From contig JAPONU010000255.1 in the NCBI GenBank assembly GCA_026713745.1, forward strand, positions 41,187-105,186: a stretch of DNA of 64,000 nt, given 5' to 3'. The stretch is from a bacterium. Its GTDB lineage: Bacteria; Actinomycetota; Acidimicrobiia; Acidimicrobiales; CATQHL01. Under the pieces are notes generated by a model. The model was not told the DNA's origin. It did no database searches and saw nothing but the letters and a program-made list of their open reading frames with translations. Both the position numbers and the translations under genes were made by a program. The number at the start of each line of letters is the position of its first letter. Positions within the stretch are counted from its first letter, which is position 1. Below, one piece after another: positions 51,200 to 59,421 of the stretch.

Positions 51200-52369
51200 A
51201 TGGCAGAAGCGACGTACAAGATCCTTGTCGTGGACGACGAGGTCGATCTGCAGCCACTCATGCTGCAGCGCATGCGGCGTGACATCCGCTCGGGGCGCTA
51301 CAGCTTCGTCTTCGCCCACAACGGCATCGAGGCGCTCGAGAAGTTGAACGAGGACGACACCATCGACATGGTGCTCTCCGACATCAACATGCCGCAGATG
51401 GATGGGCTCACGCTCCTCGAACAGATCCCCTCGGTCGACCCGAACATCAAGTCGGTCATCGTCTCGGCCTACGGCGACATGAAGAACATCCGCACGGCGA
51501 TGAACCGCGGCGCGTTCGACTTCGTCACCAAGCCCCTCGACTTCGCGGACCTGCGCATCACCATCGAGCGCACCCTCGCCCATCTCACCGAGTGGCGCGC
51601 CGCGCTGGCCTCGCGCGACCAGTTGGTGTCGCTGCAGCGTGAACTCGACGTTGCCAGCAAGATGCAGAAGTCGATCCTGCCGACCCGGTTCCCCCAGCGT
51701 GACGACTTCGAGGTGTTCGCACACATGGAGCCGGCGCGCAACGTGGGCGGGGACTTCTACGACATCATCCAACTCGACGGCGGCCGGCTCGGCCTGTGCA
51801 TCGCGGACGTCTCGGACAAGGGCGTTCCCGCCGCACTGTTCATGATGTCCAGCCGGACGTTGCTGAAGGGCGCCTCCATCGGCTGCGAAAACCCGGGGGA
51901 CGTGCTGCGCGAGGTCAACGACCTCCTGCGCGAGACGAACGACACCGAGATGTTCGTAACCCTGCTCTACGGGATCTATGACCCCGCCACCGGTGACTTC
52001 AACTACGCGAACGGCGGACACAACGAGCCACTCCTGATCAAACCGGACGGAAGCTCATCGTTGATCCCGCGTACCGGCGGAATCATCCTCGGCGTGATGG
52101 CCGGCATGGAATTCGCCGACAACACGATCAACATCGGACCGGGAGACACCCTGTTCCTGTACACCGACGGCGTGAGCGAAGCGATGAATGTCACAGCCGA
52201 GGAGTTCGGGATGGAGCGGCTCGCGGGGATCTTCGCCGACACCCCGCCGAGCGACGCGGAGGAGACGACGATGTCCGTCTTCGAGGCGGTGCACGCCTTC
52301 GCCGGCGAGACGCCCCAGTCCGACGACATCACCTGCCTGACCCTGCACCGAAGCGAGTCAGGGAGTTGA
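51200..52369 (+). CDS. Response regulator with PP2C/SpoIIE phosphatase output (RsbU-like)
   Basis: 389-residue fusion. The receiver (residues about 6-125) has VDDE, phospho-acceptor Asp61 in MVLSDINMP, and VTKPLD. A short coiled linker ends in SLQRELDVASKMQKSILPT. The PP2C-type serine phosphatase follows, with ARNVGGDFYDII, CIADVSDKG, LFLYTDGVSEA and DDITCLTL as metal-binding motifs. Phosphorylation by a histidine kinase would switch on dephosphorylation of the STAS protein. It overlaps the next gene by 4 bases (TTGA). Confidence 0.93.
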   Translation: MAEATYKILVVDDEVDLQPLMLQRMRRDIRSGRYSFVFAHNGIEALEKLNEDDTIDMVLSDINMPQMDGLTLLEQIPSVDPNIKSVIVSAYGDMKNIRTAMNRGAFDFVTKPLDFADLRITIERTLAHLTEWRAALASRDQLVSLQRELDVASKMQKSILPTRFPQRDDFEVFAHMEPARNVGGDFYDIIQLDGGRLGLCIADVSDKGVPAALFMMSSRTLLKGASIGCENPGDVLREVNDLLRETNDTEMFVTLLYGIYDPATGDFNYANGGHNEPLLIKPDGSSSLIPRTGGIILGVMAGMEFADNTINIGPGDTLFLYTDGVSEAMNVTAEEFGMERLAGIFADTPPSDAEETTMSVFEAVHAFAGETPQSDDITCLTLHRSESGS

Positions 52370-52791
52370 GCGTCCACTTCTGCCTCGAGGTCGGACCGGC
52401 GGAGGATGAATCGGTCGATGCCGCCCTCCGGCACATGGAGCAATCCATCGAGGAGTTCGGCCGCCAGGAGGACTGGCCCGACGATCTCATCTTCAAGCTG
52501 CACCTCATTCTGGAGGAACTCGGACTCAACGCCATGACCTACGGCGGCGCCTCGAGCGTGCGGATCGTCATCTCCGGGGAAGCCGACGCGGTCAAGATCG
52601 AGATCTCCGACAACGGCGGTGCCTTCGATCCGCTCAACGAAGCTCCCCGGCCCGACGTCGACGCGGGGCTGGAGGAGCGATCCATCGGCGGCCTGGGAAT
52701 CCATCTGGTACGCACCTTGACCAACGATCTGAGTTATCGACGGGAAGGGGGTCGGAACCACCTGACCCTGGTCGCGCGTCGACCGGAATGA
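52366..52791 (+). CDS. RsbW-like serine kinase/anti-sigma factor
   Basis: 141-residue HATPase_c_2 protein. The N box is LILEELGLNAMTYGG, the G1 box ISDNGGAFDP and the G2 box GGLGIHLVRTL. This is the short GHKL kinase type that phosphorylates STAS antagonists and sequesters a sigma factor or other client. The start is TTG 52366, overlapping the stop of the phosphatase gene. It overlaps the next gene by 4 bases (ATGA), so all of these are probably translated together. Confidence 0.88.
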   Translation: MSVHFCLEVGPAEDESVDAALRHMEQSIEEFGRQEDWPDDLIFKLHLILEELGLNAMTYGGASSVRIVISGEADAVKIEISDNGGAFDPLNEAPRPDVDAGLEERSIGGLGIHLVRTLTNDLSYRREGGRNHLTLVARRPE

Positions 52792-54041
52792 TCGCCGCGT
52801 CGCGCCGGAGACTCCCGCCGGCGCTCGGGCTGCTCGCACTGCTCGCGCTGATTGCGGCGAGCTGCAGCCCCGAGAGCGACTCTGAGGGTCCGCAGGGCAC
52901 GACCCCCGCACCAACGGTGTCGACGACCGAGGCACCGGTAGAGGAGCCGCCACCGGCATCGGAGGGCATCTTCGACGACTCGGTCCTCTTCGGCCAATCG
53001 GCCGCGTTCAGCGGCCCCGCTCAGGAACTCGGCCGCAACATGAGGCTCGGCATCGAAGCCGCGTTCGCCGAGGCCAACCGCAACGGAGGCGTCCACGGGA
53101 GGCTCTTGGACCTCACCTCCATGGACGATGCCTACGAGCCGGAGGCGGCGGTCACCAATACCCAGCACCTCATCGACTCCGACGGGGTGTTCGCACTGAT
53201 CGGCGAGGTTGGCACCCCGACCTCGCGATCGGCGACTCCGATCGCCGCGGCCGCCCAGGTTCCCTTCATCGCCCCGTTCACGGGTGCAGGGTTCCTACGC
53301 GACCCCGCCTGGTCGAACATCATCAACCTGCGGGCCTCCTACAACCAGGAGACCGAGGAGATCGTCGCCCGCCTGCTGGCCGATCGCGGTGTCGAGCGGA
53401 TCGCGGTCATGTTCCAGGACGACTCGTTCGGCCGCGCCGGTTACCGGGGGGTCCTGCAGGCCCTCGACCGGCGAGAGATGGAACCGGTCGCCATCGGGCT
53501 CTATCCCCGCAACACGCTCGCCGTGCGCACCGCTCTGCTGGATCTTCAGCAGGGCAACCCCGACGCAGTGGTCCTGGTGGGGGCATACCAGCCGGTTGCC
53601 TCGCTGATCAAGTGGGCACGATTCCTCGGCGAGGACTGGATCTTCGTCACGATCTCATTCGTCGGCTCGAACGCACTCGCCCAAGAACTCGGGCCGGTCG
53701 GCGACGGTGTGTTCGTGACCCAGGTCGTGCCCTTCCCCACCGATGACTCGTTGCCGGTCGTGGCGTCTTACCTCCGCGCCCTGGAGGCCCACGACCCCAC
53801 CGCCGTACCGGGGTTCGTCTCGCTCGAGGGTTATCTGGCCGGCCGCATGGCGATCGTCGGGCTCGAGCGCTGCGGGCGCAGCCTGACCAGAACCTGCTTC
53901 CTCGGAGAGATCCTGCGGGGCGAGCCGGTCGACATCGACGGTTTCGAACTCAATTTCGCCGGCGACGACAACCAGGGCTCCGACACCGTGTTCCTTACGG
54001 TGATCCGCGACGGTCGCTACGTCTCGACCGGCTCGATGTGA
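52788..54041 (+). CDS. Periplasmic-binding-protein lipoprotein (Peripla_BP_6/leucine-binding type)
   Basis: 417-residue exported lipoprotein: a hydrophobic signal, a lipobox at LIAASC, a Thr/Pro/Glu linker (about residues 35-60), then a two-lobe type I binding domain (VLFGQSAAFSGPAQELGRNMRLGIEAAF, SDGVFALIGEVGTPTSRS). The family binds amino acids, amides, urea or aromatic acids. No permease or ATPase gene accompanies it. It is embedded between an RsbW-like kinase (overlap) and a histidine kinase, so it more likely acts as a sensor component than as a transporter part. Confidence 0.88.
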   Translation: MIAASRRRLPPALGLLALLALIAASCSPESDSEGPQGTTPAPTVSTTEAPVEEPPPASEGIFDDSVLFGQSAAFSGPAQELGRNMRLGIEAAFAEANRNGGVHGRLLDLTSMDDAYEPEAAVTNTQHLIDSDGVFALIGEVGTPTSRSATPIAAAAQVPFIAPFTGAGFLRDPAWSNIINLRASYNQETEEIVARLLADRGVERIAVMFQDDSFGRAGYRGVLQALDRREMEPVAIGLYPRNTLAVRTALLDLQQGNPDAVVLVGAYQPVASLIKWARFLGEDWIFVTISFVGSNALAQELGPVGDGVFVTQVVPFPTDDSLPVVASYLRALEAHDPTAVPGFVSLEGYLAGRMAIVGLERCGRSLTRTCFLGEILRGEPVDIDGFELNFAGDDNQGSDTVFLTVIRDGRYVSTGSM

Positions 54042-54108
54042 CGGCGGTGCCGCAAGTGACCGCTCCGGTGCCCCAGACTGTCCCGAGACCAGCGGAGGTC
54101 ATCGGACG

Positions 54109-56292
54109 GTGAGAGATCTGCTGCGCAGGCTGGCGGACTTCGCCCGCCGCATCTCGACGCAGATGTACGTCGCGATCGGCGTCATCGTCTCCCTGACCAT
54201 CGCCGCCATCGCCGTCAGTTGGGTCTCCTTCAACAGCATCGAAGGCGCCCAGGACCGCGTGAACGACGAGAGCCTGCCCCGGATCGTGACCGCCTTCCGG
54301 ATCACCGAGTTGAGCAGCGAGCTCGTGGCCGCCGCGCCGCGCCTCACCGTCGCGGCCACCCCCACCGAACTCGCCCTGGTCTCCGCGGAGATCGTGGAGA
54401 CGCAGGAGAGGTTCCGCCGGGAGCTGGATCTCCTGGAGGGCCAGGACATCGACGCGGCGCTGTTCGTGTCGATCCGCTCGCGGGCCCGGCAACTCGAGTC
54501 CAACATCGCCCAGATCGAGGTCGAGATGCCGACGTCGTTCGCCCTCGCCGTCCGGAGAGAGGCAGTGCGTGTCGAGTTGGCCGAGATCAGCCAGAAGCTC
54601 GACGACATCCTCCTGCCGGCACTCGACGAGCAGCTCTTCTACCAGATGACCGGCTACCGCCAGATCGGCGAGCCCCCGGTGTCGCGCGAGAGGCACTTCA
54701 CCGAGCCGGAGATCATCCGCTACCGGCACCTGCTGTCCCTGCAGACCGACACGGCCATCGCCACCCAGCTGCTCTCGACCGCCTTCAGCGTTTCCAACGC
54801 CGCTCTCATCGAGCCCCTGCAGGAGAGCTTCGAGTCGGTCACCGACCGCATCGAGATCAGCGCGACCGCCATCGGGCTGATCGCCCAGCGCGGTTACCTG
54901 GTCTCGGTCCTGAGCGACCTGTTCGAGCTGGGAGCCGGCGAGGACAACGGCTTCGCGCTGAACACGCGGCAGCTGCAGCTCGCAGAGCGCCAGCGAGAGT
55001 TGCTGGCCCAGAACCGGGTCCAGGCCGTGGAGTTGGCGACCGAGGTGCAGGAGCTGATCAGCACGGCCCAGGCCGACGCCGACGACGCCACCGCGGCCTC
55101 ATCGGACGCCATTGGAACGTCGCGCATCCTGCTGCTGGTGATCGCCGGCATCAGCATCGTCGTGGGCCTCTCGATCATCCTGGGATTCGTCAGCCGCGTG
55201 CTGCTGCGACGGCTCAGCCAACTCTCGAACCGGATGCGCCGCATGGCCGACGGGGATCTCGAGGACGAGGTCGTCATCAGCGGCCGGGACGAGGTGTCGG
55301 AGATGGCCGACGCGCTGGAGATCTTCCGGCGCCACGCCCTGGAGGTCCAGCGCCTCAACCTGGTCGAGAAGCTGGCCGAGGAACTCGGCGACAAGAACAA
55401 CGAGCTTGAGCACGTCCTCAACGAGTTGCACAAGGCCCAGGACCAGATCGTCATGCGGGAGAAGCTGGCGGCGCTGGGCGAGGTGACAGCCGGGGTGGCC
55501 CACGAGATCCGCAACCCCCTCAACTTCGTGAAGAACTTCTCGGAGGTCTCCGCCGAACTCGTCGAGGAGCTCCAGGAGGTGCTGGCAGAAGCCGAGGACG
55601 AGTTGACCGACGAGCAGCGAGCACTCGTCGGTGACATAGCCGCCGATCTCACCGAGAACCTCGAGCGCATCGGCTCGCACGGCGAACGTGCCAACAGCAT
55701 CGTGCACGACATGCTGATGATGAGCCGCGCGACGGGCGAGTGGCGGCTCACCGACATCAACGGGCTGATCGAGGAGCACGCCAAGCTGGCCTTCCACAGC
55801 GCCCGGGCCGTGGATCCGGACTTCCAGTTGAACCTGGAGTTCGACCTGGATCCCGAGGTCGGCGAGCTCAACGTGCTCCCGCAGGACCTCGGCAGGGTGT
55901 TCATCAACATGGTCGGGAACAGTTGCCACGCCACCGACGAGAGGCGCAAGGAGTTGGCGGAGTCCGGCAGCGCCCAGTCCTACATGCCCACCGTCCGGAC
56001 CACCAGCCGCAGGCTCGACGAGAACATCCGGATCAGCATCCGTGACAACGGCAAGGGCATCCCGCCGGAGGTGGTCGAGAAGATCTTCAACCCGTTCTTC
56101 ACCACGAAACCCACCGACCAGGGAACCGGGCTGGGTCTGGCCATCACCAGCGACATCATTCGCGAGCACGGCGGGGCGATCAATGTGAACTCCACCCCCG
56201 GGGAGTTCACCGAGATGATCATCACGCTCCCGCTCCAGCGGCCCGAGGCGACCGTCGAGGATCCCGACGCGGGCACTCCCACCGAGGATTGA
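54109..56292 (+). CDS. Transmembrane sensor histidine kinase with HAMP
   Basis: 727-residue kinase. TM1 is at about residues 18-38, then comes an extracytoplasmic helical domain of about 290 residues, and TM2 is near 340-365. HAMP follows (LSNRMRRMADGDLED), then a coiled coil. The phospho-acceptor is His465 in GVAHEIRNPLNF. The HATPase has NMVGNSCHATDE, RDNGKGIPPE and GTGLGLAITSD. The start is GTG 54109. It should phosphorylate the receiver of the phosphatase at 51200, and its large outer domain could contact the binding lipoprotein encoded just before it. Confidence 0.9.
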   Translation: MRDLLRRLADFARRISTQMYVAIGVIVSLTIAAIAVSWVSFNSIEGAQDRVNDESLPRIVTAFRITELSSELVAAAPRLTVAATPTELALVSAEIVETQERFRRELDLLEGQDIDAALFVSIRSRARQLESNIAQIEVEMPTSFALAVRREAVRVELAEISQKLDDILLPALDEQLFYQMTGYRQIGEPPVSRERHFTEPEIIRYRHLLSLQTDTAIATQLLSTAFSVSNAALIEPLQESFESVTDRIEISATAIGLIAQRGYLVSVLSDLFELGAGEDNGFALNTRQLQLAERQRELLAQNRVQAVELATEVQELISTAQADADDATAASSDAIGTSRILLLVIAGISIVVGLSIILGFVSRVLLRRLSQLSNRMRRMADGDLEDEVVISGRDEVSEMADALEIFRRHALEVQRLNLVEKLAEELGDKNNELEHVLNELHKAQDQIVMREKLAALGEVTAGVAHEIRNPLNFVKNFSEVSAELVEELQEVLAEAEDELTDEQRALVGDIAADLTENLERIGSHGERANSIVHDMLMMSRATGEWRLTDINGLIEEHAKLAFHSARAVDPDFQLNLEFDLDPEVGELNVLPQDLGRVFINMVGNSCHATDERRKELAESGSAQSYMPTVRTTSRRLDENIRISIRDNGKGIPPEVVEKIFNPFFTTKPTDQGTGLGLAITSDIIREHGGAINVNSTPGEFTEMIITLPLQRPEATVEDPDAGTPTED

Positions 56293-56313
56293 CAGCCACC
56301 GGGCCGGGGGCCG

Positions 56314-58203
56314 TCAGCGAGCCAGCGGCTCGATCCGTACAGCCGTCGCCTTGAAGCCGGCGGTCCCCGAGAGGGGATCCCAGTCGTCGGGCACGAGCAG
56401 GTTCGTGTCGACCTGATCCGGGAAGTGGAAGGTCAGGAACGCCAGGCCTTCGGTGAGACCGGGGTCGAACCGCACCGGAGCCTCCACCGCACCGCGCCGG
56501 GACACCACCCGCACCACCTCGCCCTCGGCGACGCCGAGACGCCGGGCATCGGCGGCACAAACATCCAGTTCCTCCCGGCGCCGCAGCGGCGATGCGAACG
56601 ATCCCGACTGGACTCCGGTGTTGAACGAGTCCAGACGTCGACCTGTGGTCAGACGGATGGGGTACTCCTCGTCGAGTCCGTCCAGCGGCGCCTCCCAGCG
56701 GACCGGCACGAACGGAACTCGGGGACCCTCGAGAGGATCGGCCCAGAGACGCTCGTGCAGGATCTGTGACCCCGGGTGGTCCTCATCGGGGCACGGCCAG
56801 CGAAGGCCGCCCAGCGCCTCGAGCCGCCGGTAGCTCATGCCGGCGTGGTAGGCGGACAGCGATCGCAGCTCGTCCCAGACCGTCTCCGCGTGCGGCTCAC
56901 CCCAGTCGTGGCCGAGCCGGCGCGCCAGAGCGAAGACGATCGCCAGGTCGTCCAGCGCCTCGCCGGGCGGCGAGACCGCGGCGCGCACCAGCTGCACGCG
57001 CCGCTCACTGGAAGTCACGGTGCCCGTCGTCTCGGCGAAGCTGGCCGCCGCGGGCAAAACGACGTCGGCCATGCGCGCCGTAGCCGTCAGGAAGATGTCC
57101 TGGACCACGAGGAACTCCAAGCCGGCGAGTACCTCGCGGGCGTGCGCCACGTCGGCCTCGGAGTCTGCGGGATTCTCACCGACCACGTACAGCGAGCGCA
57201 GCCGCCGGTCCGCCATGGCCTCGAACATCTCCGACAGGTGCCAGCCGGGCTGCGGCGGCACCGGGGAGCCCCAGACCTCCTCGAAGCGGCGCCGCCCGGG
57301 CTCGTCGGTGAGGTCGGTGAAGCCGGGCAGGCGGTTCGGCAGCGCTCCCATGTCGCCCCCGCCCTGCACATTGTTCTGGCCCCGCAGCGGCGCCAGGCCC
57401 GAGCCGTACCGACCCACGTGGCCGCACAGCAACGCCAGATCGATGAGCGCGAACACGTTGTCGGCGGCGTTGTGGTGCTCGGTGATGCCCAGGGTCCAGC
57501 ACAGCTGCGCGCGTTCGGAGGTGGCATAGAGGTGAGCCAACTCGACGATCGCCTCGGCCGGCACGCCCGTGATCGAGGCCGCATACTCGGGTGTGTAGGG
57601 CTCGACGGTGGCGGCGTAATCCTCGAAGCCGACCGTGGCGTGGTCGATGAAGTACTCGTTGTGCAGCCCGGCAGAGATGATCGCGGCGCCCATGGCGTTC
57701 GCCAGGGCGATGTCGGACCCCACGTCCACCCCCAACCACAGATCGGCGAAACTCGCCGAGGCGCTGCGCCTGGGGTCGACCACCACCAGCTTGGCTCCGT
57801 TGCGCCGACCGCGCAGCATGCGGTGAAACATGATCGGGTGGGCATTGCGGGCGTTGGAGCCCCACAGCAGGATCAGGTCGGTGGTCTCGAGTTCCTCGTA
57901 CGAACTCGTCCCACCCCCGACTCCGAAGACCGTCGTCAGACCGACGACACTGGGAGCATGTCAAGTGCGATTGCAGCTGTCGATGTTGTTCGAGCCGATG
58001 ACGGTACGGGCGAACTTCTGCAGGGCGTAGTTCAGCTCGTTGGTGGCCTTTGAGCAGCTGAAGGCACCGAAGCTCTGCACCCCATGGCGTTCGACCGAGT
58101 TCTGCAGGCCCATCGCGACAGCGGAGAGGGCCTCCGGCCAGGTTGCGGGCCGCAGGTCGCCGTGACGGTCACGGATCAGCGGCTCGGTAAGGCGTTGGGG
58201 CAT
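56314..58203 (-). CDS. Formate dehydrogenase catalytic molybdopterin domain, selenocysteine-containing
   Basis: Read from ATG 58203 to the stop at 56314, with an in-frame TGA (57961-57963) as residue 81, giving 629 residues. The residues around it (SCNRT-U-HAPSVVGL) match the active-site Sec of formate dehydrogenases. Downstream ITEHHN, GHVGRYGSGLAPLRGQNN and GGDMGALPNRLPGF are strongly conserved FdhA blocks that bind the molybdopterin guanine dinucleotides. The C-terminal dinucleotide-binding domain ends with VDTNLLVPDDWDPLSGT. It begins at MPQRLTEPLIR and lacks the Fe4S4 domain that normally precedes it; a fitting N-terminal part is encoded at 34583-35506. It lies 11 bases after the NifU-N-like gene. 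Standard callers would break it at the TGA. Confidence 0.9.
57932..57948 (-). promoter_or_regulatory. SECIS-like hairpin for selenocysteine insertion
   Basis: Starting 12 bases after the UGA, GTCGTC pairs with GACGAC around the loop GGTCT. E. coli fdhF has AGGUCUG in its SECIS loop, 17 bases after its UGA; here CGGTCTG starts at the same distance. Position, stem and loop all fit a bacterial SECIS. Confidence 0.75.
57961..57963 (-). other. Predicted selenocysteine codon (UGA)
   Basis: The in-frame TGA stands exactly where formate dehydrogenases carry Sec or Cys. Coding similarity is high on both sides, with no shift of frame. It is followed by a SECIS-like hairpin. Confidence 0.85.
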
Positions 58204-58214
58204 CGTGCGGGCTC

Positions 58215-58544
58215 CTAGTCCCCGCCTCCGGGGATGGTCGCTACCTCCACACCGGGGCGGTAGTGGATGAAGAGATCCTCGATGACCTGCCGCAACCCGG
58301 CGGTGTCGGCACCCTTGCTCATGTCGAGGGTGATGACGTTGGAGTTGATGTGCATGCCGTCGATGCGTCCGCTGGCGAACAGGCGGCGGGCAAGTTCATC
58401 GGGAGGGCGGGTACGTGTCGCCGGCGGCGCGACGTCGTAGTACTCGTGACCCATGCCGGTGAGGGAGCGGTTGATCTCGAAGCGCACCACACCGGGGCGC
58501 GACGACGGTCTCTCGATGACGGTAACCGGCTGTCCCACGGCCAC
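58215..58544 (-). CDS. NifU-N-terminal-like (Nfu_N) protein
   Basis: 109-residue protein from GTG 58544, 5 bases after the rnhB stop; a second GTG at 58538 is equally possible. VVRFEINRSLTGMGHEYY, then DELARRLFASGRIDGMHINSN and VITLDMSKGADTAGLRQVIED resemble the Nfu_N domain of iron-sulfur scaffold proteins, in which a C-terminal CXXC module usually follows; none is present here. It precedes the formate dehydrogenase gene by 11 bases, so a role in supplying or maturing its metal centres is possible but not shown. The open frame up to 58694 is antisense to rnhB. Confidence 0.65.
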   Translation of the reverse strand: MAVGQPVTVIERPSSRPGVVRFEINRSLTGMGHEYYDVAPPATRTRPPDELARRLFASGRIDGMHINSNVITLDMSKGADTAGLRQVIEDLFIHYRPGVEVATIPGGGD

Positions 58545-58549
58545 AGATG

Positions 58550-59299
58550 CTAGCGGTGCTCCACCAATCGAGGTTGCGAGACCGGGGGCTCCCCCGCCGT
58601 CGCGCTGGACGGCAGGTGCTCCATGAACGCCCACGATCGCCGGTGGATGGCCGACGGGCCCCAGGCGGCGAGCGCGGCGCGATGTCGCGGGCACGGGTAG
58701 CCCTTGTTGCGGTCGAAGTCGTAGGCGGGATACTGCCCGGCCTGGCGCACCATGTGCCTGTCGCGCCAGACCTTGGCGAGGATCGAGGCCGCCGCCAGCG
58801 ACACGCAGCGGGCATCACCACCCACCACGGTGCGAACCGGGCCCGCGATCGCCCCGTGGGGCGCCGGTGAACCCGCCGGTGGCGATACGAAGTCCCAACG
58901 GCCGTCCAGCAGCACCGCACCCGGGCGGATTGCGAGCGACTCCAGGGCGCGACCCGCCGCCAAGCGCTGCGCCGCGGACATTCCCAACTCGTCGCATTCG
59001 GCCGCGCTGGCCAACCCCACCGCCCAGCCGGTACACGCCAGAGCCACCGTGTCGAACAGCTGCCGGCGCCGCGCCGGACTCAGCTGCTTCGAGTCGCGAA
59101 CCTCCCCCAGGGAACCCTCATCGCAGTCCCCGGCAGCCAACGCCGCAACCCCCACGACGAGCGGGCCCGCCCAGGCTCCTCGACCCACCTCGTCGAGCCC
59201 CGCTACGACATCCGCGCCGCCTTCCCACAGTTGCGTCTCGCGAGACAGATCGGGAAGTTCCCGGCTCCGGGGGCCTTTGGCGACACGGGTCGACGGCAC
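58550..59299 (-). CDS. rnhB: Ribonuclease HII
   Basis: Removes ribonucleotides and RNA primers from RNA-DNA hybrids. The 249-residue protein has VAGLDEVGRGAWAGPLVVG with the catalytic Asp-Glu, then DSKQLSPARR, LLDGRWDF, GGDARCVSLAAASILAKVWRD and YDFDRNKGYPCPRHRAAL. The start is GTG 59299; about 30 N-terminal residues precede the core, and a TTG/GTG further in is possible. It leads into the NifU-N/formate-dehydrogenase genes with minimal spacing. Confidence 0.93.
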   Translation of the reverse strand: MPSTRVAKGPRSRELPDLSRETQLWEGGADVVAGLDEVGRGAWAGPLVVGVAALAAGDCDEGSLGEVRDSKQLSPARRRQLFDTVALACTGWAVGLASAAECDELGMSAAQRLAAGRALESLAIRPGAVLLDGRWDFVSPPAGSPAPHGAIAGPVRTVVGGDARCVSLAAASILAKVWRDRHMVRQAGQYPAYDFDRNKGYPCPRHRAALAAWGPSAIHRRSWAFMEHLPSSATAGEPPVSQPRLVEHR

Positions 59300-59421
59300 T
59301 GCCGGTCACCTCTCAGCTGATCTGGCGGTTGCAGGCCCCGAACCGCGTCGCATCGCGCGGTGACTGTAGGCGCCGGCGGTCTCCGGTGAGGGGTACTCCC
59401 GCCCGAGGCCACGCCGGCCTC

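Noticed and set aside
57961..57963. Reading the formate dehydrogenase as a pseudogene broken by a stop
   Set aside because: The stop is exactly at the Sec position, both sides are well conserved, and a SECIS-like hairpin follows.
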